Source: Gallionella sp. (GTDB lineage Bacteria > Pseudomonadota > Gammaproteobacteria > Burkholderiales > Gallionellaceae). From it: DNA of 64,000 nt. A program made the translations under genes and the position numbers. This document shows, piece after piece, positions 11,301-18,619 of this stretch (its first letter is position 1; every line of letters begins with the position of its first letter). Below the pieces are notes generated by a model. It was not told the DNA's origin, did no database searches, and saw nothing but the letters and a program-made list of their open reading frames with translations. The DNA lies in assembly GCA_030645955.1 (NCBI GenBank), contig JAUSMR010000076.1, forward strand, positions 62,001 to 126,000, in the 5' to 3' direction.

Positions 11301-12753
11301 TTGTGCCGTTGCCGATGGCGTAACCCATTGGCGGCATGCCGCCCAGCGTGATGTTGCCGCCGTTGCTGATGATCGAAGAGCCGGTATCCAGATAGATGCC
11401 GCCGCCACCGGCTCCATCGCTATCGGAGGTCAATACGACATTGAGCGCGAAACCTATAGAGGAGATGGAGTTGCCAGCGCTGACAAGAATGTTGTTATGC
11501 GCTTGCAAGGTCAGTGATGTCAGGCCACCCGTCGCTACCTTGGTGACGTTGTCGTTGATGAGGATATCGCCTGCGCCACCCCCAGTAACCAGAGTCTGTA
11601 TGGTCACGTTGCCTGCATCCAAAGCCAATCCCAACGCCGTACCTGACATCCAGCTACTGCCATTTAGGGGATCGGTAGCAGAGATGGTGTAGTCGGTCGG
11701 GTCGATCAACCATGTACCGTACTTGCCGTTCAGCGCAGCTGTGGTGACCCGCGCCGTGTCCGCCACTTGCACGTGCGCCGCCGAAGTGTCGACAAAACCA
11801 CCGTCGCCGCTGACCGGGGCGGATGCATCCAGTGTGCCGGTGACACTGACAGTACCGGTCTGCATGTCGGACAGCATTTTGATCTCGCCACCGCCATTGC
11901 CGCTGGCACTGACCGTGCCGCCCGCTTCGGTACGTTGGGTGGAGCGGAACACGATCTTGCCGCCCTGCATCGTCGCGCTGTCGGCGCTGACGGCGCCTGA
12001 ATTTTTGACAACGGTACCGAACAGGCCGAGGCTGCCGGATGAGGCGATCAGCTGGCCGACGTTGGTGGCATCACCCGCCGGGGCGGTGATGTTGACGATG
12101 AGGTTGGGGGAGTTGGTGTTGACCAGGTCTACGCTGTGTCCGGCGGCCAGCAGGATTTCGCCGTTCGGGGCGGTGATGACGCCGGTGTTCTCGACATCGG
12201 GGGCGATCAGGTAGATCTGCCCGCCATCCAGTCCATCCCCTTGGGCAGCGATGTTGCCGGCGTTGCTGATCTTCTGTGCGCCGGGGACTTCGGTGAAGCT
12301 GTAGCGTCCGGCGAGGAAGTCGGCGTTGCTGAGGTTGAGCGTGGAGGCGACCAGTCCGGCCACGTCTACCGTGGAGCCTTGCCCGAATACGATGCCGTTG
12401 GGGTTGATCAGGAACACGCGCCCGTTGGATTGCAGCGTGCCGAGGATGCTGCTGGGATTGTTGCTGACAACGCGGTTGAGTACGGCGGATGAAGCACTTT
12501 GCTGGGCGAAGCGGGTGATCTCGTTCGCGCCTATCGAAAAGCCTTGCCAGTGGATGATGGCGCCGGGGGTGTTGGTGACGGTGAGGGTGCTGCCGGTGGT
12601 GGCGAAGCTGGCCTGGCCGCTGACCACGGTTGCGTCGGTCGGGTTGGCTTGCACGGTCTGCACGGTGAAAGCTAGCAGCACAGCGGCGTACACCGGTTTG
12701 AGGTGAAACTGCGGTTGAGTGTGCAGTTGCTCGTTAGTGTTTTTTTTCCGCAT
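2377..12753 (-). CDS. Giant TpsA exoprotein with filamentous-haemagglutinin TPS domain, GLUG repeats and MBG domains
   Basis: About 3458 residues. The chosen ATG at 12753 has AGGGAG 8-10 bases upstream; an in-frame ATG at 12783 lacks this. Domains in order: an extended signal peptide ending near VQA; the haemagglutination-activity/TPS domain (about residues 40-300) with 'NRVVSNNPSSILGTLQSNG' and 'NPNGIVFG' motifs; a beta-helical stretch; a central region of dozens of GLUG motifs (VGGLVGxNSGxISNSYVS) in about five super-modules, each opening with a 'NTRPFL.SE..TNITNAHQLQL' block; about four MBG-like domains with 'YG..DPA..' signatures; and a C-terminal charged tail (SSSDEEEKRKAEEE). Predicted role: secreted or surface-anchored adhesin/biofilm protein exported by the adjacent TpsB. 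Ligand unknown. High Ala/Gly/Ser/Asn content and repeats make this a recombination-prone gene. Confidence 0.93.
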   Translation of the reverse strand: MRKKNTNEQLHTQPQFHLKPVYAAVLLAFTVQTVQANPTDATVVSGQASFATTGSTLTVTNTPGAIIHWQGFSIGANEITRFAQQSASSAVLNRVVSNNPSSILGTLQSNGRVFLINPNGIVFGQGSTVDVAGLVASTLNLSNADFLAGRYSFTEVPGAQKISNAGNIAAQGDGLDGGQIYLIAPDVENTGVITAPNGEILLAAGHSVDLVNTNSPNLIVNITAPAGDATNVGQLIASSGSLGLFGTVVKNSGAVSADSATMQGGKIVFRSTQRTEAGGTVSASGNGGGEIKMLSDMQTGTVSVTGTLDASAPVSGDGGFVDTSAAHVQVADTARVTTAALNGKYGTWLIDPTDYTISATDPLNGSSWMSGTALGLALDAGNVTIQTLVTGGGAGDILINDNVTKVATGGLTSLTLQAHNNILVSAGNSISSIGFALNVVLTSDSDGAGGGGIYLDTGSSIISNGGNITLGGMPPMGYAIGNGTITGGKTFNSGIYVLGDITAGAGNVTMRGEGRALNSGSNHLADGITFAGGLLSSNGVVSIDGLAHVLSASTAGTDVTAGVDFLGAGTRLSTQTGTVTVTGLNDAGAGFCRAQGITVEAGTIIETIGIGTLTLNGTSTGLDTGWGVGIFGGTVQTTAAGGGAITLNGINVTNPDGGVVIQDGSVLSSGGEIRIIGEGLGGSGTIGTSTIGGASSGDILIKANNSGPINITSASSINAGSNTLTLILAGGPFNDNGSSITAGSLRLLGTGTFNLGGTNNNVGTLAANVTGNVAYKDNNGFIIGSVTSFDGTATTTTTGVTTNNSNFTGTTVGNITLNVGSAINTGTGALNLSATGGNLNINGEVSAGIFTLSGGTWNQISATLPGFTVNDFRITGGTFIRALSGDGTITPYQLADIYGVQGMGSAGMLGNSYELANGINAAGTVNWNAGAGFVPVGNVTTSFTGQFDGLGYTISNLVINRPTTSYVGLFGYAVGSSIMNVGLVNSSVTGSSDVGALAGYSSGTIGSSYVSGAAVLGNSSVGGLVGYNFGSISNSYVSGGSVMGSSKVGGLVGYNGLTATITNSYSTGKVTGSVNVGGLVGTNSGTITDSYWDITTSGQATSAGGTGLTTTQMMTQASYTGFDFTNTWWMIDGNTRPFLRSEWSTNITNAHQLQLAGMDATTLAATYTLKNDIDLAPALAAGGMWSSSGFVPIGNATTNFTGTFDGLGHTISNLTINRPATIDIGLFGVTGAGSAISNVGLDLASVTGYDRVGALVGNANGGITNSYASGNVTGRYWVGGLVGIVNATITDVYSTGTVSGQSSVGGLAGSSGFSTISSSYSASNVNATGVAQSVGGFVGDATWSTISNSYSTGSVVGSSSVGGFAGGMQSGGNGSISNSYSIGAVTGTTNVGGFAGINAGSGAITNSFWDIATSGQATSAGGTGFTLTSAAMIQANYTGWDFTNTWWMSNANTRPFLRSEYSTNITNAHQLQLMAMDATTLGASYTLGANIDAAETALGIGMWSSAGFLPIGDPFAPPYGFSGKLDGQGHTISNLSINSAGGDAGLFGVVGVSGIVGNVGLINSSVVAAGSSVGGLVGNNAGTITNSYVSNGFVNVTGAYSSVGGLVGGNSGTVSNSYVSAGSVHGEYSAVGGLVGANTGAGMIDKSYVSNVSVVNAATWSASVGGLVGNNAGTISNSYVNGGTVASLSSGAVGGLAGYNSGSISTSYASSGSLTSVGVSVGGPVGGLVGSNNGSVSNSFWDSDTTGAAIPVGANSGSVTGVAAVRSSTATVNAYSASAYSGFDFGTTWWMSNTNTRPFLQSEYSTTITNSHQLQLMAMGLGASYTLGANIDMAETGTGVGMWGSSGFLPIGDPFAPPYGFSGKLDGQGHTISDLTINRSATNYVGLFGYLDTGALVSNVGLVGGSVTGSSHVGSLAGYSGGGISNSYASSVIVSGGSTAVGGLVGKNDWGGSISNSYVDNGSVTSAWRWVGGLAGINFGAISNNSHVNNSTVTGGVSGDSVGGLVGWNDGNISNSYVSNGNVTGATSVGGLAGWNTGIISNSYVNNGNVNGTWNVGGLVGNNSDTISDSYASGSVTGNNNVGGLAGVSNGSISNSYVSSGYVWGSSNVGGLLGMNNGSLANSHYNIDVVSIQDGNHVTLGGLYNTQYLDWYGTGIIATGGLVLDIANYSGPGQSLELIGGNYTITGVQGMKDMLGFADNAAYTFSLAANITLTSGLYIPYLTADFDGANFTVSNLNVSQSFNDNLGLFGHIALGSTVSNVALLNAAVTGKSNFGAVAGWNEGSIINSNAFGGTMSGGSSNVGGLVGLNQGSSTGSGSYVGGIISNSYVSNGTVTGIGISSRFGGLVGLSSGGVSNSHVSGGSVTGTSDVGGLVGSNDGGEGGAASISNSFVNNGAMVTGSNGVGGLVGYSSNSTISNSYVSGSTVSGSGDVGGLVGFYSSVLSINSLIDGSSVVNTTVSGGLNVGGLVGQNSVSISNSYVSGGSVTGSGLVGGLAGYSSGSISNSYVNGGSVLATLTSGPTANAGGLVGMNSGGASITNSYASNGSLSGGSAGGVVGANYGSVTNSFWDTTTVGAGVLFGIGYDSGAAGLPSNIGTTVLTTAQMMTQTSFIGFDFTNTWWMSDTNTRPFLRSEWNTNITNAHQLQLMGMDVTALAASYTLANNIDLAPALAAGGMWDSAKGFVPVGDSGTPFAGLFDGQGNTISNLSISGTSYVGLFGMIGAGGNVSNVGLNNVTIAGTLDYVGGLVGWNSGTIYNAYVSGGSVTGFNSEGGGLVGSNRGGAGGNNNSVAGTNASVSNSYVSGVTVSGNANAGGLAGVNYGGSGGTGTLGGTGGTATISNSYVTGGTVTNTGGLGGGLAGSNINGPAGGTGTLPGGLGGAATIDGSYTSSGLVSGIYAGGIAGNNDGTISNSYWNTTTTQQSSAVGNVVGTLTNVVGLTTAEMQQQASFTGWDFTTVWRSYNGHSAPLLKSFLKPVTVTASGISGNFTKTYDGVAWNSPALGTITYSDPLATGLLNESTPFGAPVTNAGSYEMFWSGQQGYDISYTAGGMLTITPAGVTLMSITANDASKTYGSTLNFLGTEFTPVGLVGSDAISSVTLTSAGTVNTANAGAYAIAVTPGSEVFSVGSTSNYTITYADGVLTVNPATLTYTANAAGRQYGATDPAFSGSVTGFVLGQSLATATTGSASFITNAVNTSNVGSYSITGSGLTANNGNYVFTQAAGNSTAFSITARPIDVTANAISRVYGDADPALTYAVGGMGLATWDTNATAFTGALSRAAGENVAASPYAISQGTLTATNYTITFAGNIFTITPAPLSVYAFPTNKIISTPDPLLTYMVSGLKLGDTAAATLNAGSLARDAGEAVGNYQINLGSLALASSNYTMNYFPASFTVLAPTVVDEIANAILLLGTPDTGSAQSTSSSDEEEKRKAEEEVATPETPASGDTAAQPLPVCPGA
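7135..7212. repeat. 78-nt exact intragenic repeat in tpsA, copy 1
   Basis: Identical over 78 bases to 8155-8232, exactly 1020 bp away. It encodes part of the 'FLPIGDPFAPPYGFSGKLDG' segment at the start of a GLUG super-module. Confidence 0.9.
8155..8232. repeat. 78-nt exact intragenic repeat in tpsA, copy 2
   Basis: Second copy of the 78-base identical segment, same orientation and frame, 1020 bp (340 codons) from the first. It marks recent module duplication or gene conversion. Confidence 0.9.
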
Positions 12754-12976
12754 GGCACTTACTCCCTTGCCAGACAATTTCAACGATTCTGGTTTTTATA
12801 ATGTTCCTTTTCGGGAGAAAATACAATAGAAAAAATACCTGATGAGTTCTGTTTGGCTGGCTATTTTGATTAAGCACTTCGGCTTCTATTTGGCATATGC
12901 ACCATAAACTGGCAGCATGTCGGCCATGCCGGTATTCGAACCACACACGGAAGGCCGAGATTGACCCGAGCACACC
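12754..12976. promoter_or_regulatory. Divergent intergenic region between tpsA and the sulfotransferase gene
   Basis: An AT-rich 223-bp gap between two divergently transcribed genes, so it must hold both promoters. On the minus strand, a TTGTAT hexamer and a CATTAT/TATAAA-like box 17-20 bp downstream sit about 40-60 bp before the tpsA start. This is a weak promoter candidate. No operator repeat was recognised. Confidence 0.35.
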
Positions 12977-15127
12977 ATGCCAAACACACCTAAACACGGC
13001 CAGTTCAGTTTTGTGCCGGCCAGCCAGCCTGCAGCGCAACAGCTTTCCACGGACCAGGCCATGGCACTGGCGACACAACTCCAGTCGCAAGGCCGCTTGC
13101 AGGAGTCGGAGCAACTGTTGCAACAGATACTCCAACGCCAGCCCGGCCATGCGTTCGCCCTGCATCTGCTGGGAGTGATCGCGCACCAATGCGGAAAGCA
13201 GCCTGTTGCCGCCGAGCTGATCCAGCGTGCCATCGCGGTGAGGGGCGAAGTTGCGCTGTTCCATGCCAATCTGAGCGAGATCAGCCGCCAGTTGAAACGG
13301 CTGGACAGGGCCATCGCGCATGGCGAGCGCGCCGTTGCGCTGGAGCCGCGCATGGCGATGGCACACAGCAATCTCGGCATCGCTTACTTCGACAACAGGG
13401 AATATGACAAGGCCGAAGCCTGCCAGCAACGCGCACTGGCGATCGACCCGATTTTCGCGCCTGCGCTGAACAATCTGGGCAGCGTCTGGCGCGAGCGCGG
13501 AGACAAGAAGACCGCTCTGGCCTGGTATGGCAAAGCGGCGGCGGCCAATCCGAACTATCTCGAACCGCTGAACAATCTCGGGGCGTTGCTGCTAGAGGAA
13601 GACCGCATCCCGGAGGCCATCGAGGCGCTGGAAAAGGCGTTGCGCCTCAATCCCGACTACGCCGAAGCTATCTGCAACATGGGCGGCATCCATCTGGCCC
13701 AGGAAGAGAACGATGCCGCACTGATCAAATTCAAACGTGCTCTGGAATTGCGTCCGGTCTATATCGAAGCGCAGATGGGATTGTCCAAAACGCTGCAAGC
13801 GCTGGAGCAACTTGAGGAAGCCGAGACGGCAGCTCAGCGCGCGATCCAGATCGACGGCAAAAACCCGAAGGCGCACGCCCTGCTGGGCGGCATCTATGCG
13901 GAAACCTCGCGCCCGGAACTGGCCGAGGCCGAGTTCAACCTCGCGCTGGAGATCGATCCGCAGAGCGATGAAGGTCTGCTCGGTCTTGGGCATCTGTGTG
14001 TCGAGAATGGCGAACTGGAGCGTGCCGAAGAATTGTTCCGGCGTGCATTGACGCTCAAGCCGGACAACGTATCCGCGCGCATCCATCTCATTCAGGCGCA
14101 CAACGTGACGGCAGGCGACGAGAACTTTGCCGCCTTGCTCGAAGAGGAAAAGGAGTCTGCAAGGCATTCCGACAACCGCAGGATGTCGCTGCATTTCGCG
14201 CTGGGGAAGTGTTACGACGACACCGGGGATTACGATGGTGCATTCCCGCATTTCCTTGCCGGATGCAAACTGAAACGCGCCAAATTGAGCTATGACCCGG
14301 ATGCAGCGGCACGACAGTTCGCCGAATTGAAAGAGATTTTCAGCAAGGAAACCATAGACCGGTTGCGCGGCGGTGGAGAATCTTCCGCCCTGCCGGTCTT
14401 CGTGCTCGGCATGCCGCGCTCCGGCACGACATTGACCGAGCAGATCATCGCCAGCCATCCCGACGTGTACGGCGCGGGGGAACTGCCGGATCTGCTGCGC
14501 ATCGCGCACCGCAAGACCGGCCCGACTGCGACGACCTTTCCGGACAACCTGCGCTATCTCGATCAAGCCATCCTCGGCGCATGGGGTGCCGAATACGTCG
14601 CCAGCCTGAAGCAGCGCGCGCCGCGCGCGAAGCGCATCACCGACAAGATGCCGGCGAATTTCTTCGCGGTGCCGCTGATCCATCTGCTGCTGCCGAACGC
14701 AAAGATCATCCACGTCAACCGCAACCCGGTGGACACCTGCCTGTCGTGCTTCACGCGCCTGTTCAACCGCAAGCAGGAACACACTTACGACCTGGCCGAG
14801 CTGGGACGCTACTACGCCGACTACGCGCGCCTGATGGATCATTGGCGCAGGGTATTGCCCGGTGATGCTTTCCTCGACATCAACTACGAGGGCATCGTGG
14901 CCGATCAGGAAGGGCAGGCGCGCCGCATGCTCGATTACTGCGCCCTCCCATGGAATCCGGCCTGCCTCGAGTTCCACAAGACCAAACGGCAAGTCCGCAC
15001 GGCCAGCGTGACGCAGGTGCGCCAGCCGATCTACACTACCTCGGTGGAGCGCTGGCGCAAGTATGAAAAATTCCTCGGGCCGTTGCTCGATGAACTGGGC
15101 GATCTGGTTCCTGACCGCAAGCGATGA
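12977..15127 (+). CDS. TPR-repeat sulfotransferase
   Basis: 716 residues in two halves. Residues ~25-400 are a run of about ten tetratricopeptide repeats (for example 'MAHSNLGIAYFDNREYDKA'). Residues ~470-710 are a sulfotransferase domain: the 5'-phosphosulfate-binding loop FVLGMPRSGTT (about 474-484) and the 3'-phosphate-binding segment VNRNPVDTC (about 578-587) are intact. It should transfer sulfate from PAPS to an acceptor recruited by the TPR array. It is the first gene of a plus-strand trio with a PaaK-like enzyme and a BKACE-GNAT fusion, and diverges from the giant adhesin gene. Acceptor unknown; modification of a surface polymer or of the adhesin is only a hypothesis. Confidence 0.9.
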   Translation: MPNTPKHGQFSFVPASQPAAQQLSTDQAMALATQLQSQGRLQESEQLLQQILQRQPGHAFALHLLGVIAHQCGKQPVAAELIQRAIAVRGEVALFHANLSEISRQLKRLDRAIAHGERAVALEPRMAMAHSNLGIAYFDNREYDKAEACQQRALAIDPIFAPALNNLGSVWRERGDKKTALAWYGKAAAANPNYLEPLNNLGALLLEEDRIPEAIEALEKALRLNPDYAEAICNMGGIHLAQEENDAALIKFKRALELRPVYIEAQMGLSKTLQALEQLEEAETAAQRAIQIDGKNPKAHALLGGIYAETSRPELAEAEFNLALEIDPQSDEGLLGLGHLCVENGELERAEELFRRALTLKPDNVSARIHLIQAHNVTAGDENFAALLEEEKESARHSDNRRMSLHFALGKCYDDTGDYDGAFPHFLAGCKLKRAKLSYDPDAAARQFAELKEIFSKETIDRLRGGGESSALPVFVLGMPRSGTTLTEQIIASHPDVYGAGELPDLLRIAHRKTGPTATTFPDNLRYLDQAILGAWGAEYVASLKQRAPRAKRITDKMPANFFAVPLIHLLLPNAKIIHVNRNPVDTCLSCFTRLFNRKQEHTYDLAELGRYYADYARLMDHWRRVLPGDAFLDINYEGIVADQEGQARRMLDYCALPWNPACLEFHKTKRQVRTASVTQVRQPIYTTSVERWRKYEKFLGPLLDELGDLVPDRKR

Positions 15128-15173
15128 CCGATCGAACATACCTCATGACTATTAATTGGACACCAGCACGCCG

Positions 15174-16532
15174 ATGACACTGACCCCCTACAGCATGATA
15201 GACGGCATTTCCTGGCCGGTGATCCCCACTCCCCTCGGTGCCGGTCTGATGGCGATGCAATACCAGTTCGAGCAATCCCAGTGGCTGCCCGCAGCGGAAC
15301 TCGAACGACATCAGCTCGACCAAGCTGCCATAGTGTTACGCCATGCGCTAAATACCGTTCCGTACTATCGCGAAAAATTTGGCGCGTTCACCGTACCCGG
15401 CAAACTTGACCGTGATAAGTGGCGCAGCCTGCCCTTGCTGGAAAGAAGCGAGGTTCAGGTGCACTTCGAGCGTCTGAAAAGCACCCATGTTCCACCCAGC
15501 CACGGCAATATCAGAGTGTACGGATCATCCGGCTCCACCGGCAGGCCCATCAAGGTTCTGGGCACGGATACGACCCACTTTTTCTGGTTGTGTCTTTCCT
15601 TGCGTGACCATGTCTGGCACCAGCGCGATCTGGAGAAAAAACTTGCTGCGATACGCACCAAGGTCACGAGCGGCACGTCTCCGGGCTGGGGAGAATGGAG
15701 CGACAGTATCGTCTCCGGGCCCAGTGCCGCACTCAACATCCAGGCCGGTGTGGACGAGCAGCTTGACTGGCTGATTGCGGAGAATCCGGAATACCTGCTC
15801 ACCCATCCGACGAATCTGCATGCCCTGGTCACCCGTGCCGCCGAGCGCGGCTCGTGCCCGGCCAATCTGCGCGAGACGCGCACTTTCGGCGAGATGCTGC
15901 AACCTGGCTTGCGCGAGCTGGTTCGGCAGGTGTGGGGGGTAAAGCTTACCGATATGTATTCGGCGGAAGAAGTCGGTTACATCGCGCTGCAATGCCCGGA
16001 GACGGAGCACTACCACATCCAGTCGGAAAATCTGCTCGTAGAGATATTGAATGAACGCGGCGAGCCCTGCCAGCCCGGTGAAGTGGGTGAAGTCGTCGTG
16101 ACCACACTGCATAATTTTGCGATGCCGCTGATCCGCTACCGGATACTCGATCATGCCGAAGCCGGTCCTCCTTGCCCGTGCGGGAGGAGCTTGCCGGTAC
16201 TCCGGCGTATCGTCGGCAGGCAGCGCAACATGATGGTGTTACCCGATGGCCGGTCTCACTGGCCCAGCTTCCCCTTCGGAGCCTGGCTCGCGATTGCCCC
16301 GATCCGGCAGTTCCAGCTCATCCAGCGCGACCTGCAAACCATCGAGGTCAAGCTTGTCTGTCCCCGTCCGCTGAACGCACAGGAGGAAGCAGGTATCCGG
16401 GCCATGCTCACGGAAAAACTCGGCCATCCTTTTCATTTTTTGTTCAGCTATCAGGATAAAATCGAACCCAGCCCTAACGGCAAGTTCGAGGATTTCATTT
16501 CGCTCGTAAATGATCGGTGTACCAACAATTGA
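15174..16532 (+). CDS. Phenylacetate-CoA ligase/CapK-like adenylate-forming enzyme
   Basis: About 453 residues, typical for the PaaK/CapK branch of the ANL superfamily. The AMP-binding signature YGSSGSTGRP lies at about residues 114-123, followed by a mid-domain 'MYSAEEVGYIA' segment and a C-terminal lid with 'LIRYRILDHAE'. The family activates a carboxylate as an acyl-adenylate and usually passes it to CoA. The start is uncertain: ATG 15174 is used, but a TTG at 15156 is in frame and neither has a strong Shine-Dalgarno. It lies 46 bp after the sulfotransferase and overlaps the next gene by 16 bp, implying translational coupling. Substrate cannot be read from sequence. Confidence 0.85.
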   Translation: MTLTPYSMIDGISWPVIPTPLGAGLMAMQYQFEQSQWLPAAELERHQLDQAAIVLRHALNTVPYYREKFGAFTVPGKLDRDKWRSLPLLERSEVQVHFERLKSTHVPPSHGNIRVYGSSGSTGRPIKVLGTDTTHFFWLCLSLRDHVWHQRDLEKKLAAIRTKVTSGTSPGWGEWSDSIVSGPSAALNIQAGVDEQLDWLIAENPEYLLTHPTNLHALVTRAAERGSCPANLRETRTFGEMLQPGLRELVRQVWGVKLTDMYSAEEVGYIALQCPETEHYHIQSENLLVEILNERGEPCQPGEVGEVVVTTLHNFAMPLIRYRILDHAEAGPPCPCGRSLPVLRRIVGRQRNMMVLPDGRSHWPSFPFGAWLAIAPIRQFQLIQRDLQTIEVKLVCPRPLNAQEEAGIRAMLTEKLGHPFHFLFSYQDKIEPSPNGKFEDFISLVNDRCTNN

Positions 16533-17926
16533 AACACTCCGCTTCTCATGGCACTTTGTACGGTGGTACGCCGCCCCAGGGCATCTCCACCGATCCGCTC
16601 ATCATCAATGTCTGTCTTACCGGCAACGTGTCCACCAAAAAAACCAGTCCGCACCTGCCGGTGAGTGTCGAAGCAATCATTGAAGATGCCGCTGCAGCGC
16701 TGGAAGCCGGGGCCAGCATGTTGCATATCCATGCTCGCGCTGCCGATGGCAGCCCTGCCTGGCAACCGGAAATTTACGGGCGCATTTTTGAGGGCATACG
16801 GCGTCACTATCCCGAAGCTATCCTGGTGGCATCTACCAGCGGCCGATTGCATGGCACTTTGGAAAAACGCACAGCGACCTTTGATCTGGACGGCAGTGCC
16901 AAGCCCGACATGGCATCGCTCACTTTGGGATCGCTCAATTTTCCCACCCAGGCATCGATAAATGCACCGGACACCATACAGGCACTCTGTACGCGTATGC
17001 GGGAACGCGGGATAACACCCGAACTCGAGGTCTTCGATCTCGGCATGCTCAATTATGGATTTTACTTGCAGCGCAAGGGCTTTCTTCCCCAGACCTGTTA
17101 CCTCAATCTGCTGCTCGGCTCGCTCGGCGCCGTACCGGGGCGCGTATTTGATCTGGCCAACCTGGTGCGCGAGATCCCGCGCGATTGGGTTTGGGCAGCG
17201 GCTGGCATCGGCTGTTACCAGCTGGCCATGAACACCGCTGCACTACTGATGGGTGGGCATGTGCGGGTGGGGCTCGAGGACAATCACTATTACAATTATG
17301 CCAAGCGCGAAGCGGCGACGAACCGGAGTCTTGTCGAGCGTGTCGTGCGTCTGGCCCGGGAATTCGACCGCCCCATTTCCTCCTGCCGCGAGACACGAGC
17401 CAAACTGCTGCTCGGCGATCCGGGAAACTGGAATGCCACCCAGGTTCACATCCGGAAAATGCGCTTTGAAGATACGGCGCCGGCAATGGCGTTGCTCGCC
17501 CAATGGAACATGGCACCGATGCCGGCAAGCATCTCCATTCCGCAACCCGAACGCGATCATCTGGAATTGGACAATACCTTCGTCGCCATACTGCGGGGCA
17601 AGCTGGTTGGTGTGGCAAGCTGGCTGCGAATCGACGTATCGCGCGCTGAAACCGCCAGCCTGGCAGTGGATCGGGAGTTCATCGGTTGCGGTGTCGGCCA
17701 AAAACTGCAGGAGGCACGGATCGCTGAAATGCGAAGCAAAGGCATCGTTCAAGTGCGCACGGAGGCGGACAGGCCTGATGTCATCCGCTGGTACATGGAC
17801 AAGTTTGGTTATCGCATCGTCGGCAGCAATCAAAAGAAACACGCCTTCGGCTTGGCAGAACAGGCATGCTGGACCGTACTCGAACTACAGCTCAACATGA
17901 ATGGGACGATACCTGAAAAAAATTGA
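16517..17926 (+). CDS. BKACE (beta-keto acid cleavage, DUF849) domain fused to a GNAT acetyltransferase
   Basis: 469 residues from a GTG start that overlaps the preceding stop. Residues ~25-305 match the BKACE family: 'NVCLTGNVSTKKTSPHLPVS', the zinc-binding 'LHIHAR' (about 66-71) and 'VGLEDN' (about 250-255). BKACE enzymes condense beta-keto acids with acetyl-CoA to give acetoacetate and a new acyl-CoA. Residues ~311-460 form a GNAT N-acyltransferase fold with an acyl-CoA loop (reading 'GCGVGQKLQEARI'). A BKACE-GNAT fusion after an acyl-activating enzyme suggests a chain making or consuming an acyl-CoA and transferring an acyl group to an amine. Family calls are confident; the pathway is inference. 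Confidence 0.85.
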   Translation: MYQQLKHSASHGTLYGGTPPQGISTDPLIINVCLTGNVSTKKTSPHLPVSVEAIIEDAAAALEAGASMLHIHARAADGSPAWQPEIYGRIFEGIRRHYPEAILVASTSGRLHGTLEKRTATFDLDGSAKPDMASLTLGSLNFPTQASINAPDTIQALCTRMRERGITPELEVFDLGMLNYGFYLQRKGFLPQTCYLNLLLGSLGAVPGRVFDLANLVREIPRDWVWAAAGIGCYQLAMNTAALLMGGHVRVGLEDNHYYNYAKREAATNRSLVERVVRLAREFDRPISSCRETRAKLLLGDPGNWNATQVHIRKMRFEDTAPAMALLAQWNMAPMPASISIPQPERDHLELDNTFVAILRGKLVGVASWLRIDVSRAETASLAVDREFIGCGVGQKLQEARIAEMRSKGIVQVRTEADRPDVIRWYMDKFGYRIVGSNQKKHAFGLAEQACWTVLELQLNMNGTIPEKN

Positions 17927-18134
17927 GCGGTATTGCATCGCGAATTAAAGATACCGGGGGCGAGATACTTTTCTGCTCCCATTAAGGAACCTCTGAAATC
18001 GAGCTGCTGCGCAGCAAGAAGAAGGTCAAGCAGATAAGGGATTTAGCTTCTTTGTAAATTATTCGAAGCCGACCCCGTTAGCTGCCTTAACGTAAAATTC
18101 TGTGACTATCTCAAAAACCATTCAGGAGGAAATC
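17927..18134. other. Intergenic region upstream of mscL
   Basis: 208 bp without a supported gene. It holds a 'gaccccgttagc' string that recurs in other gaps of the window (see findings) and ends in the strong AGGAGG ribosome-binding site of mscL at 18124-18129. No terminator with a T-run was seen after the BKACE-GNAT gene. Confidence 0.5.
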
Positions 18135-18533
18135 ATGAGCATGATCCAGGAATTTAAGGAATTTGCAGTCAAGGGTAATGTGGTTGATATGGCCGTCGGT
18201 GTAATTATCGGCGCCGCATTCGGGAAAATCGTTTCTTCTTTGGTAACTGATGTCGTCATGCCTCCTATCGGTGTGCTGGTAGGCGGGGTGGATTTCTCAA
18301 AATTAGCCGTTACCCTGCAAGAAGCCTCCGCAACTGCGCCAGCGGTTATGATCAGCTATGGTAAATTCATTCAAACGGTTGTGGACTTTACAATTATCGC
18401 TGCGGTTATTTTCATGGTCATCAAAGGCATCAACAAGATGAAGAAGAAAGCCGAAGAAGCCAAAACGGAACCTGCTGCGCCGCCAGCGCAAGAAGTTCTG
18501 CTCACGGAAATTCGTGATTTGCTGAAAAAATAA
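18135..18533 (+). CDS. mscL: Large-conductance mechanosensitive channel MscL
   Basis: 132 residues. The ATG at 18135 is preceded by AGGAGGAAATC, so the longer frame from 18102 is not used. The N-terminus '[25 protein letters not shown]' and TM1 are diagnostic. A periplasmic loop ([12 protein letters not shown]) and TM2 ([16 protein letters not shown]) follow, with a charged C-terminal helix ([10 protein letters not shown]). It forms the pentameric inner-membrane emergency valve that opens on hypo-osmotic stress. Single-gene unit with no obvious operon partner. Confidence 0.97.
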   Translation: MSMIQEFKEFAVKGNVVDMAVGVIIGAAFGKIVSSLVTDVVMPPIGVLVGGVDFSKLAVTLQEASATAPAVMISYGKFIQTVVDFTIIAAVIFMVIKGINKMKKKAEEAKTEPAAPPAQEVLLTEIRDLLKK

Positions 18534-18619
18534 TTCAGCGGAAACATATTGCTCGTAAAAACGCTACGCCTCCTGACACTTAATCGAGTCTGGTACGCTG
18601 ACTGACAGGTAAATTTTAA

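Noticed and set aside
13592..15139. 515-codon open frame antisense to the sulfotransferase
   Set aside because: The plus-strand frame has TPR and PAPS-binding motifs; the antisense frame is a GC-rich shadow.
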